Source of the DNA: LMDS01 sp039930465
GTDB lineage: Bacteria > Pseudomonadota > Gammaproteobacteria > Burkholderiales > Burkholderiaceae_C
Direction of reading: 5' to 3'
Length of the DNA: 64,000 nt
NCBI GenBank assembly: GCA_039930465.1
Contig: JBDTTU010000001.1
Span: forward strand, 1 to 64,000
The notes under the pieces are model-generated. The model saw only the letters and a list, made by a program, of their open reading frames with translations. It was not told the DNA's origin and made no database searches. Positions 27,582 to 36,068 of this stretch are shown one piece after another. Positions within the stretch are counted from its first letter, which is position 1; each line of letters starts with the position of its first letter. The translations under genes and the position numbers were made by a program.

Positions 27582-27893
27582 ATGTCCTCGCCGCTCGTTG
27601 CTGACCGTAGCCGCTTCGTCATTGCCAACGGCATGGTCGGCGAGGTGCGCGAAGCCTTTCGCAGCCGTCCCCATCACGTCGATGCGGCGCCAGGGTTCAT
27701 CCGAATGGAAGTGCTCAGTCCAACGGATCGACCCGAGGAGGTCTGGCTGATGACCTACTGGATCGATGCGAAGAGCTATGGCGACTGGCACGGCAGCCAC
27801 ATGTACCGCGACTCGCACGCGGGCATCCCGAAGGGGTTGAAACTCATTGGTCGAGAAACGGAAATCCGGCAGCTCGACGTCATCTGCGAATGA
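27582..27893 (+). CDS. ABM-fold protein (antibiotic biosynthesis monooxygenase family)
   Basis: A 103-residue protein with the small alpha+beta barrel pattern of the ABM family: FVIANGMVGEVREAFRSRPH, then APGFIRMEVLSPTD and EEVWLMTYWIDAKSYGDW. Members include heme-degrading monooxygenases and quinone or polyketide monooxygenases; many are of unknown function. It is the first gene of a four-gene unit and overlaps the cobalamin-binding gene by four bases, which suggests a linked role, perhaps a ligand- or heme-related accessory of the sensor. The catalytic type cannot be decided. Confidence 0.75.
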   Translation: MSSPLVADRSRFVIANGMVGEVREAFRSRPHHVDAAPGFIRMEVLSPTDRPEEVWLMTYWIDAKSYGDWHGSHMYRDSHAGIPKGLKLIGRETEIRQLDVICE

Positions 27894-28954
27894 GCCAGCT
27901 CTCGCGACAGTGGTCCGAGAGCCTCGGCTCGAAGAAGGCCGAAATTGCCGGCGCAGTTGTCGAGCGCGAGATCGCGCTTCGCCCGGACCTCGGAGCCCGC
28001 TACGGAGCGCTCGGCCGGCAGCGCTCCCTGGAAGACGCACAGTGCCACCTGTCGTCCCTGTCGGCGGCGATTCAGGCTGAACGTGCCGAGCTGTTCTGCG
28101 ACCACATCGCCTGGGCCAAGGTGACGCTGTTGTCGCGCGGCGTGCCGCCGGACGTTCTCGCGCATCACCTCGTTCTGATGCGCGAGGAGGTCTGCGATGC
28201 CTTGCCTGGCGAGGTGGCGATGGTGGCGAACGCGATGCTCGAACGCAGCTTGCTGGAATTGCCGCAGATGCCGGTCGAGATCCCCACCTTTCTCGACGAG
28301 TCCGCCGCACTGGCCGAGTTTGCGCGGGAGTACCTCGATCGCTTGCTGAGCGGTGACCGCCAGCTTGCCAGCCAACTCGTCCTGGCCAAGGCTCATGCCG
28401 GCACGCCGATACGCCAGATCTACCTCGACGTGTTCCAGCCCGTTCAGCGCGAACTCGGCCGACTTTGGCAGATGAACCGCATCTCGGTCGGCCAGGAACA
28501 CTACTGTAGCGCAGCGACGCAGATGGCGATGTCGCAGCTTTATCCGCTCCTCTTCGACGGCACCAGGCACGCTCACACCATCGTCGCCACCTGCGTTTCG
28601 GGCGATCTGCACGACATCGGTGTGCGCATGCTGTCCGACTTGTTCGAACTGGATGGGTGGAACACGTACTACGTCGGCGCCAGCATGCCGGCGGGCGCCA
28701 TCGTCCAGGCGCTCGTCGAGCGGCAGGCGCAAATCCTGGCCATCTCGGTGACGATCGCAACCCACCTGCCGAATGTGGAAGCGCTGATCACCGACGTGCG
28801 CGCCAACCCGGCCTGCAACACAGTAAAGATCATCGTCGGCGGGTATCCGTTCAATCTGGTGCCCGGACTGTGGCAGCGGGTTGGGGCCGACGGATACGCG
28901 CGCGACGCGGATCAGGCGGTGGCCGTGGCGCGCACGCTACTGTCGGCGCACTGA
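27890..28954 (+). CDS. Cobalamin-binding protein of the CarH/AerR type, without DNA-binding domain
   Basis: A 354-residue soluble protein. The C-terminal half is a B12-binding Rossmann domain with the base-off motif DLHDIG (Asp239, lower-ligand His241, Gly244), then YYVGASMPAGAIVQAL and IIVGGYPFNLVPG. The preceding helical domain ends LWQMNRISVGQEHYCSA, which has the Trp-x9-Glu-His arrangement (Trp193, Glu203, His204) diagnostic of adenosylcobalamin photoreceptors of the CarH family. No MerR-type helix-turn-helix is present. The residue after Trp193 is Gln, where Thermus CarH has the light-state ligand His132, so the photochemistry may differ. It is followed after 15 bp by a histidine kinase lacking a sensory domain. 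Light or cobalamin sensing is inferred. Confidence 0.8.
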   Translation: MSQLSRQWSESLGSKKAEIAGAVVEREIALRPDLGARYGALGRQRSLEDAQCHLSSLSAAIQAERAELFCDHIAWAKVTLLSRGVPPDVLAHHLVLMREEVCDALPGEVAMVANAMLERSLLELPQMPVEIPTFLDESAALAEFAREYLDRLLSGDRQLASQLVLAKAHAGTPIRQIYLDVFQPVQRELGRLWQMNRISVGQEHYCSAATQMAMSQLYPLLFDGTRHAHTIVATCVSGDLHDIGVRMLSDLFELDGWNTYYVGASMPAGAIVQALVERQAQILAISVTIATHLPNVEALITDVRANPACNTVKIIVGGYPFNLVPGLWQRVGADGYARDADQAVAVARTLLSAH

Positions 28955-28969
28955 CTCCCGGCGGCACCG

Positions 28970-29920
28970 GTGAGCACTGAACCCGGCGACCGGGCGCTCT
29001 ACGAGGACCTGGCGCGGATGAACAATGAGCTTGCCACGCTGCACCGCGAGGCGGTCAGAAGCAACATCGAACGCCAGCGTGACCAGGAGGCGCTGCGCCA
29101 GCTCAACGCGGAACTCGAGGATCGTGTGCGTGCACGCACGCTTGATCTCGAGGCGTCGCGGGACGAAGCCGAGCGGGCCAATCGTGTCAAGACCGACTTC
29201 ATCGCAACGATGAGCCATGAGCTGCGCACGCCAATGAATGGCGTGATCGGCATGATCGAGTTGTTGCAACACTCCGGCTTGACGCCAGAGCAATTCGACA
29301 TGCTCGGGCTGGCCAGTGATTCGGCTACATCGCTGCTCGAGATCATCGAGGGCATCCTCGATTTCTCGAGGCTCGAATCGGACGCACTCGAACTCAAGTG
29401 CGAGCCGATCTCGGTCGCGGCGGTGGTGGCCGAAGCGTTCTCACTCGTCGCGGAAACGGCTGAGGGCAAGTCAGTCACCCTGTCGTCGAAGGTGGCGCAG
29501 GGAACTCCCGAGGCCATTCTCGGGGATGCCCTGCGCCTCCGTCAGGTTCTGGTTCACATTCTCTCGAACGCGATCAAGTTCTCGAGCGCGGCCGGACGCG
29601 CCGCGCACGTGTTGGTGCGGGTCATTGCGCGTTGGCAGCATCTGGAAAGGCCCGTGCTCGATCTCGAGATCGAGGACAACGGCATCGGAATGGATTCGAA
29701 GATGCTCGCCTCCCTCTTCGTGCCGTTTTCCCAAGGCGATTCGTCGACGACGCGGCGCTTCGGAGGCACCGGGCTCGGTTTGGCGATCTCGCAGCGGTTG
29801 ATCGATCTCATGGGCGGGGAGATTCTGGTCTCGAGCACACCCGACACCGGCTCGGTCTTCACGATTCGCCTCCCCTTCGACGCAGTCCCAGGAATTCCGT
29901 GCGAAGGAGAGAGATCGTGA
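28970..29920 (+). CDS. Soluble histidine kinase without a sensory domain
   Basis: A 316-residue kinase from a GTG start. An N-terminal coiled coil (RQRDQEALRQLNAELEDRVR) leads to HisKA (FIATMSHELRTPMNGVIGM, His83) and HATPase (LSNAIKFSSA, EDNGIGMD, FGGTGLGLAIS). There is no PAS, GAF or transmembrane segment, so its input must come from another protein. The cobalamin-binding gene ends 15 bp upstream and is the obvious candidate partner. The receiver gene that follows shares its stop codon region (TGATG), completing a sensor-kinase-receiver set. Confidence 0.9.
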   Translation: MSTEPGDRALYEDLARMNNELATLHREAVRSNIERQRDQEALRQLNAELEDRVRARTLDLEASRDEAERANRVKTDFIATMSHELRTPMNGVIGMIELLQHSGLTPEQFDMLGLASDSATSLLEIIEGILDFSRLESDALELKCEPISVAAVVAEAFSLVAETAEGKSVTLSSKVAQGTPEAILGDALRLRQVLVHILSNAIKFSSAAGRAAHVLVRVIARWQHLERPVLDLEIEDNGIGMDSKMLASLFVPFSQGDSSTTRRFGGTGLGLAISQRLIDLMGGEILVSSTPDTGSVFTIRLPFDAVPGIPCEGERS

Positions 29921-30456
29921 TGCGCATGGGAGAGATGACGGTCGAGTCCGCGTTCGGCGAGGGATCGACACGCCCCGTGACGCTCGTTGCGGCCAAGGAC
30001 GCGGGACCTTCGGCGTGCGAGGCTGGCTTGACATCCCCGCTCGTGCCACGGGTGACTCGTCACAGGAAACTGCTCAGGGTGCTTTCCATCGAGGATGATC
30101 CATTCAACGCCCTGTTGCTCGAATACATGATGCGGCATCTCGGGGTGGTTCACCTGCACCATGCGGCAAGCCCCTTGCAGGGAATACAGATGGCTTCGAA
30201 GCTGCCACTGGATCTGATCCTTCTGGACATGGACCTCCCGGACGGACACGCCCTCGATGCTCTTGCCGCGCTGCGAATGGGCTCCGGAGGGGCGGCGGTG
30301 CCTATCGTGGCACTCAGCGGAGACACACGTCCTGAGTCGATCCGCGCCGCTCGCATCGCTGGCTGCGACGACTACGTGACCAAGCCAGTGGCGTTCGCAA
30401 GACTGTCCACGCTGCTGGATCACTACCGTGATGGCAACGCCCGCAAGCGGCCTTGA
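29920..30456 (+). CDS. Single-domain response regulator
   Basis: A 178-residue protein: about 55 polar residues, then a receiver (LLRVLSIEDDPFNALLLEYM; Asp103 in LILLDMDLPDGHALD; VALSGD; YVTKPVAF). No output domain follows. ATG 29920 overlaps the upstream stop codon by one base and is preceded by AAGGAGAG; a GTG three bases earlier is equally possible. The frame runs on further upstream inside the kinase gene but that part is a shadow. It is the likely phosphate acceptor of the adjacent kinase. Confidence 0.88.
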   Translation: MRMGEMTVESAFGEGSTRPVTLVAAKDAGPSACEAGLTSPLVPRVTRHRKLLRVLSIEDDPFNALLLEYMMRHLGVVHLHHAASPLQGIQMASKLPLDLILLDMDLPDGHALDALAALRMGSGGAAVPIVALSGDTRPESIRAARIAGCDDYVTKPVAFARLSTLLDHYRDGNARKRP

Positions 30457-31279
30457 GCGTCAGTCCGAGTGCTCAGGTCGCCAGCCGGCCCGAGGGGCTT
30501 TGATCCGGGGAGTCTCGGCCGCAGCCAGACAGCCCTGCACCGGGCACCGGGCGGTCTCACCGCAGTCGCGGCTGAACTGCCGGGCCGCGTTTGGCGGTAT
30601 CGAAAGGCAGCCTGCAACCTCGCTCCAGCGCCGAGAGGCGACCACTCTTTTCCGGTTCGCGTTCTCCGATCACCCTGAAAGTTCGGAGCGAACCTGCAAT
30701 TCCGGCGTTCGCCGCGACGCAATTGCGCATCGATACGTAAGCGCGCGTATAGACCGGGAGGCGGGTGCGCCCGTATCGTTCTTCTCGTCGACATGACGTT
30801 GCTGGAAGCGGCCGAAGCAGTCCATGCGTAGCGGGTTCGCTTGGAGCCATCCTGCTCTGTGCGTGACGCCGCACAGAGGAATGTCAGCTCGCCCGCAATG
30901 TTCGACGGCGCACCGACAGTTGCATCGAGCATCGTTAGCGTCCCAAGTGGAAAGATGGGGGCCACTCCTTGCCAGGGGTACGACTCGAAGAGACAACTTG
31001 CGGTCCTGCCCTCGACTCGTCCCGCCGCAAGTGCGGTCAATCTGACCGAAAAGCCGCCTCGAGTTTTGCAGACTGATGGCTCGCCTGGCGCCGCGTTGGG
31101 TCAACACCTCTTTATACGGACCGCCGTCGCGACCGCGCACTCATCGATGAAATCCTCCAAGCCCATCGGCGCCTTGAAAGTCGGCGTCAAGGCACCGACC
31201 AGCATCATCGGATTCGCACCGCGGCTCCGCTTCCTCGCTGCGCGAGCGAGCCCAGCGCAAGCGGGTGCCGGGAGCCACG
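30457..31279. other. 820-bp region without supported genes
   Basis: Several open frames of 100-200 codons exist on both strands, but they overlap each other, lack ribosome-binding sites and read as low-complexity high-GC shadow protein. The region holds palindromic motif copy 3 (30733-30750). It probably contains the promoter of the next kinase gene. Confidence 0.5.
30733..30750. promoter_or_regulatory. Palindromic motif, copy 3
   Basis: ATACGTAAGCGCGCGTAT, 17 of 18 positions identical to copy 1. It lies 276 bp after the receiver gene and 529 bp before the large hybrid kinase gene. Confidence 0.55.
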
Positions 31280-34200
31280 ATGCGAACGGATAGGCGCCTG
31301 CTCGCCCACGCCGCATCGCTGTGGCGCGCCAACTCGCTGGCGCTGCTGGGGGCAGCGGTCTGCGTCGCAGCGCTGGCCGCGGCGTGGACGCTCGCGTTCG
31401 TCGGCATCGCTTCCGACCGCGCGGGGGCTCTTGAAGAAATCGAGCGAAACAACGGAAATCTCGTCGGCGTGCTCGAAGAGCAGACGCGCAGGACCATCAA
31501 GTCCGTGGATCGGACCGTCCTCTTCGTGCGGCGCGATTTCTTGCAGCGCGGAAGGGATCTCGACCTCGCAGACATGGTGGCGACGGGCGACATCGAGGTG
31601 CGCAACCGAAACGACGGCGACCCCGCTTCGGCCATCGTGCAGATCCGCGTGCTCGACGCGCGCGGAGATCCGCTGCTGTTCGCCCGCCCCGTCGAAAAGG
31701 TCAACGTGGCCGACCGCCGGTATTTCGCGGTCCATCGAGACGTCGCCCGCGGCGACCGTTGTTATGTGAGCGGTCCGGTGGTGTCCCCGACGACGGGCAT
31801 CGCATCGATCCAGGTGAGCCGGCGAATCCTCGATTCGCGCGGAGGTTTTGCTGGCGTGGTCACGGCATCGGTCGACGTGGCCTATTTCACCGCGCTCTAC
31901 GAGCACGCCCGTTTCGGCCCGCGCGACATCGTTTCGCTCGTTTCCCTGGAAGGCGAGACGATCGCCCGACGCGTCGGTACGGTGACCAGCTTCGGCCAGG
32001 ACCTGCGGGGCAGCGAACTCTTTACCCGGCAGAAGGTAGCGGCCAACGGGTCGTACACGGGGTCCGGGTATCTCGATGGCGTCACGCGGCACTTCTCCTA
32101 CCGAACCCTGCCGGACATGGGGTTGCTCGTCACCGTCGGCAGCTCGCTCGACGACGCGATGGCTCCCGCCGCCGCGCGCAGGCGAATCTATGTGGTGAGC
32201 ACGGGCATCGCGAGCGCACTGCTGCTCGTCGTGCTCGCCCTGCTGGCCAGCGCCGCGCGCCGGCAGAACCAGTTCGTCGCGGAGTTGACAATGCGCGAGC
32301 GGCGCTTTCGCAGGCTCTTCGAGAACAGCCATGACGCGATCGTTGCCGTCGATGTGGCGAGCGACGGGTCGCTGCACGTCACGGAATCAAATCCCGCAGC
32401 GACCGAGCTCGGCGGGATCGATGCCGAAGGCATCTTCGGATCGGCGCATGCGGAAGACTCGTCTGCCAACGAAGCCTCGCTGGCCGCTTCGATTCGCAAG
32501 TGCGCGGCGCGCGGCGAACGCGTGCGCTTCGAAGGCGCCGTGCGATCGCCGCGCGGTGAGCTCTTCCTCGCCGCGACGATCGCGCCCCTGTGGCGCACTG
32601 AGGCATACCAAAACACAAGCAGTACCGGTGCGAAGGTCGGTGTCGTCGTCATGGCGCAGAACATCACCGCCCGCAAGCAGGCGGAAGACGCGGAACGCAA
32701 GAGTCAAAGGCACTTGCGCCATCTCATCGACGGACTGAGTCCGTCGATGTTCGTCGGACTCTTGACACCGCAGGGAATCCTGGTCGAGGTCAACCAGGCC
32801 CCCTTGGCAGCGGCCGGCCTGATGCCGCAAGACGTCCTGGGCAAAGCCTTCGAGGACACCCATTGGTGGTCTCATTCACCGCAGGCGCAACGGCAGTTGC
32901 GCGAGGCCATCGGGCGGGCAGCGCAGGGGGAATCGTCCCAATTCGAATTGCGAACACAGGGGGTGAAGGGCGATCTCATCGACATCGACTTCTGCCTGAC
33001 GCCGCTTCGCGACGAAACGGGCGAAGTCATCTTTCTCATCCCATCGGCAAGCGTCATCACCGAGCGCAAGCGCGCGGAGTCCGCGCTGGGCGAGAGCGAG
33101 TTGGAGTTCCGCACCCTGGCCGAAGCCATGCCGCAGATCGTCTGGGTCACAAGAGCCGATGGCTGGAGCACCTATTTCAGCCAGCAGTGGATGGACTACA
33201 CCGGACTGACGCTGGAGGAAAGTCTGGGGCACGGTTGGAACAAACCGTTCCATCCCGACGACAAGCAGCGGGCATGGGATGCCTGGCAACATGCCACGGC
33301 CACCGAGGACCTCTACTCGATCGAAAGCCGACTGTGTCGCGCCGACGGCGAATACCGCTGGTGGCTGGTCCGTGGCGTGCCCTCGCTCGATGCTGCCGGC
33401 CACGTCGTGAAATGGTACGGCACCTGCACCGACATCCACGACCTGAAGGTGGCCGAGCTGGAGGTATCGCGCGCCAACCGCGAACTGCAGCGGCAGAAGA
33501 CGGAACTGCAGGTGCTTTTCGACTTGGTGCCAGCCATGATCTGGTTCAAGGACACCAAGAACAACATCCTGCGGACCAACGCTGTGGCTGCGAAAGCGAT
33601 CGGGCGGACGGTCAAGGAGATGGAAGGCAAGTCATCCCTCGACCTCTACCCCGAGCTCGCAGCGCAGGTTCATGCGGAGGATCTGGAAGTCATCCGCTCT
33701 GGAGTCCCGATGCTGGGGATCGTTCAGACCGTGGCTGATGGCAAGGGCGGCGAAGTCTGGATCCAACGGGACAAGGTCCCGTATCGCGACGAAGAAGGCA
33801 AGGTCATCGGCATCGTCTCCATGGCTCAGGACATCACCGAGCGCAAACGCGATCAGGACACGCTGCACGCGCTGAACACCGATCTGGAGGCCCGGGTTCG
33901 CTCTCGCACCGTCGACCTGAACCTCGCGCGCGAAGAGGCCGAAGATGCCAACCGCGCCAAGTCGGCCTTCCTGGCGACGATGAGCCACGAGATCCGTACG
34001 CCGATGAACGGCGTGATCGGCATGATCGAGGTCCTGCAACATACCGGCCTGGACGGCCATCAGGTGGAGATGGTCGACCTGATCCGCGACTCGGCGTTTG
34101 CGCTGCTCCAGATCATCGAGGACATCCTCGACTTCTCCAAAATCGAGGCCGGCAGGCTCGCCGTCGAGAACGAGCCGATGCAGCTCGCCAGAACGGTCGA

Positions 34201-35878
34201 GCAGGTCTGCGGCATGCTCGATCACCTGGCCCAGGTGGGCGGCGTGCGGCTGACGATGTTCATCGACCCCGCACTGCCGGCCATCGTGGTCGGTGACGAG
34301 GGTCGACTGCGCCAGGTGCTCGTCAATCTCGCCGGCAACGCAATCAAGTTCTCCGGTGGCCGCGACCGGCCGGGCCACGTCTCGGTTCGGGCCGTGCAGG
34401 TCGCGCGCGAGCCGGGGTCCGCGACCCTCGACGTCATCGTCGCCGATGACGGCATCGGCATCGACGCGGCGACGCTGGCGCGGCTCTTCACGCCGTTCTC
34501 GCAGGCCGACGCGTCGACCACGCGTCGTTTCGGCGGCAGCGGCCTCGGGCTCGCGATCTCAAGCATGCTGGTGCGTCTGATGGGCGGCACGATCACGGTG
34601 CAGAGCGCGCCCGGCGTCGGTTCGACCTTCGCCGTGCGCCTGACGTTGGCGACTCCGGTCGATGCCGCAGCCGAGCTCGCCACCGAGGACTGGACCTCGG
34701 GCCTGCACTGCCGCGTCGTCGGCGGCGCGCCTGCGCTGGCCCAGGATCTGGCGGCCTATATCGCTCATGCTGGAATCAACGTCACCCGCTCTCCCGACCT
34801 CGCGACGGCCGCGGCCGCCGAGCCGCCATCGGGCGGGTCGCTCTGGCTGATCCTGCCGGGGGCGTCGGTCCCGACGCTGTCGCAACTGCGCACGCTGGCC
34901 CCGCAGCGCGCAGGGTCGCCGACCCGATTCGTCGTCGCCGGGTGGGGCAAACGCAGGCATGCGCGTGTCGTGGCAGCCGATCTCGTGACCATCGACGTCG
35001 ACTCGCTCCCGCGGCGAACGCTGCTCGATGCGCTGTCCCTGGCGTCGGGACGAACAGCACGGGAGCCAGGGCCCCAGCCGACACGGGCAGATGCCGAGCC
35101 GCCCCGGCTGCAGGCGCGCCTGCAGGACCGCCTCATTCTCGTCGTCGAGGACAACGAGACCAACCGCGCCGTCATCAGCCGGCAGCTGGCGCTGATCGGA
35201 TTCGCTGCCGACTTCGCGGTCAACGGAAGGGAGGCGCTCAGGCTCTGGCGCCAGGGCGAGTTCGCGCTACTCCTGACCGATCTGCACATGCCGCAAATGG
35301 ACGGCTACGCGCTCGCCGCGGCGATCCGGCGTGAAGAGGGCACGGGACGCAGGACGCCGATCGTCGCCCTGACCGCGAATGCGCTGCGCGACGAGGAGCA
35401 ACGCTGCCGCGCGGTCGGGATGGACGGCTGTCTCATCAAGCCGGTCCGACTGGCTCAGCTGAAGACGACGATCGAGGCCTGGCTCGGCCCTGTTCCCACC
35501 GCCGCACCGCCGGTGCGGTCGTCCGTGGATCCAACCTCGACCGACGAACTCGCACCGGCCGATCTCGAGGTGCTGAAGGCGCTGGTGGGCGACGAGCCCG
35601 CGGTGATCGACGAGGTGCTGCAGGCATTTCGCAAGGGCGCGGCGCTGGCGGATGTCGCGCTCAGCGAAGGAATCGCCGCCGGCGGGGGAAAGGCCGTGGG
35701 CGACGCGGCCCACAAACTCAAGGCCGCCGCGTTTTCGATCGGAGCGCGGCAGCTGGGCGAGCTGTGCGCCCGGCTCGAGAACGTTGCGGAGGCGCGGGAT
35801 GCCGTCGAGCTGAACGCGTTGCTGGCGGCGTTCCAGGCCGAATCTGCGGCGGTGCTGAGCTTCCTGGATTCGCGATGA
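31280..35878 (+). CDS. Membrane hybrid histidine kinase with Cache, PAS, receiver and Hpt domains
   Basis: A 1532-residue kinase. TM1 (about residues 20-44) and TM2 (about 303-326) enclose a Cache-type periplasmic sensor with ADRRYFAVHRDVARGD and GYLDGVTRHFSYRTLPDMGL. Four PAS modules follow, marked by endings such as ITARKQAED, VITERKRAES and ITERKRDQD. Then come HisKA (FLATMSHEIRTPMNGVIGM, His903), HATPase (GNAIKFSG, ADDGIGID, FGGSGLGLAIS), a receiver (LLLTDLHMPQMDG, Asp1334) and Hpt (AHKLKAAAFSIGA, His1478). ATG 31280 follows GGGAG; a GTG five codons upstream is less likely. The kinase-receiver-Hpt half closely resembles that of the kinase at 15786, suggesting duplication within the island. 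Confidence 0.93.
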   Translation: MRTDRRLLAHAASLWRANSLALLGAAVCVAALAAAWTLAFVGIASDRAGALEEIERNNGNLVGVLEEQTRRTIKSVDRTVLFVRRDFLQRGRDLDLADMVATGDIEVRNRNDGDPASAIVQIRVLDARGDPLLFARPVEKVNVADRRYFAVHRDVARGDRCYVSGPVVSPTTGIASIQVSRRILDSRGGFAGVVTASVDVAYFTALYEHARFGPRDIVSLVSLEGETIARRVGTVTSFGQDLRGSELFTRQKVAANGSYTGSGYLDGVTRHFSYRTLPDMGLLVTVGSSLDDAMAPAAARRRIYVVSTGIASALLLVVLALLASAARRQNQFVAELTMRERRFRRLFENSHDAIVAVDVASDGSLHVTESNPAATELGGIDAEGIFGSAHAEDSSANEASLAASIRKCAARGERVRFEGAVRSPRGELFLAATIAPLWRTEAYQNTSSTGAKVGVVVMAQNITARKQAEDAERKSQRHLRHLIDGLSPSMFVGLLTPQGILVEVNQAPLAAAGLMPQDVLGKAFEDTHWWSHSPQAQRQLREAIGRAAQGESSQFELRTQGVKGDLIDIDFCLTPLRDETGEVIFLIPSASVITERKRAESALGESELEFRTLAEAMPQIVWVTRADGWSTYFSQQWMDYTGLTLEESLGHGWNKPFHPDDKQRAWDAWQHATATEDLYSIESRLCRADGEYRWWLVRGVPSLDAAGHVVKWYGTCTDIHDLKVAELEVSRANRELQRQKTELQVLFDLVPAMIWFKDTKNNILRTNAVAAKAIGRTVKEMEGKSSLDLYPELAAQVHAEDLEVIRSGVPMLGIVQTVADGKGGEVWIQRDKVPYRDEEGKVIGIVSMAQDITERKRDQDTLHALNTDLEARVRSRTVDLNLAREEAEDANRAKSAFLATMSHEIRTPMNGVIGMIEVLQHTGLDGHQVEMVDLIRDSAFALLQIIEDILDFSKIEAGRLAVENEPMQLARTVEQVCGMLDHLAQVGGVRLTMFIDPALPAIVVGDEGRLRQVLVNLAGNAIKFSGGRDRPGHVSVRAVQVAREPGSATLDVIVADDGIGIDAATLARLFTPFSQADASTTRRFGGSGLGLAISSMLVRLMGGTITVQSAPGVGSTFAVRLTLATPVDAAAELATEDWTSGLHCRVVGGAPALAQDLAAYIAHAGINVTRSPDLATAAAAEPPSGGSLWLILPGASVPTLSQLRTLAPQRAGSPTRFVVAGWGKRRHARVVAADLVTIDVDSLPRRTLLDALSLASGRTAREPGPQPTRADAEPPRLQARLQDRLILVVEDNETNRAVISRQLALIGFAADFAVNGREALRLWRQGEFALLLTDLHMPQMDGYALAAAIRREEGTGRRTPIVALTANALRDEEQRCRAVGMDGCLIKPVRLAQLKTTIEAWLGPVPTAAPPVRSSVDPTSTDELAPADLEVLKALVGDEPAVIDEVLQAFRKGAALADVALSEGIAAGGGKAVGDAAHKLKAAAFSIGARQLGELCARLENVAEARDAVELNALLAAFQAESAAVLSFLDSR

Positions 35879-35894
35879 CCAACCTGGTGGGACG

Positions 35895-35915
35895 CTAGGA
35901 GCGTGGGCGGCAGAA
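35895..35915 (+). repeat. Left terminal inverted repeat of the IS
   Basis: A 21-bp end that matches the reverse complement of 37106-37126 at 20 of 21 positions; the one difference is G versus C at the ninth base. Confidence 0.85.
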
Positions 35916-36068
35916 CTTTGGCCCGACCCAGCGCCATTGACTGAATGAGGCCGCGAAGCGACCGAGTTCGAGCGGTCGAAGGACCGTGATTCAACCTCGG
36001 GCTTGATTTTCGTCGTGCAGCGCCACTGAGGCACACATGTCGACTCGATTTTGCTCATCGTGCTTCCC

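Noticed and set aside
30423..31293. Several 100-200-codon frames on both strands between the receiver and kinase genes
   Set aside because: They overlap one another, lack ribosome-binding sites and show no family sequence.
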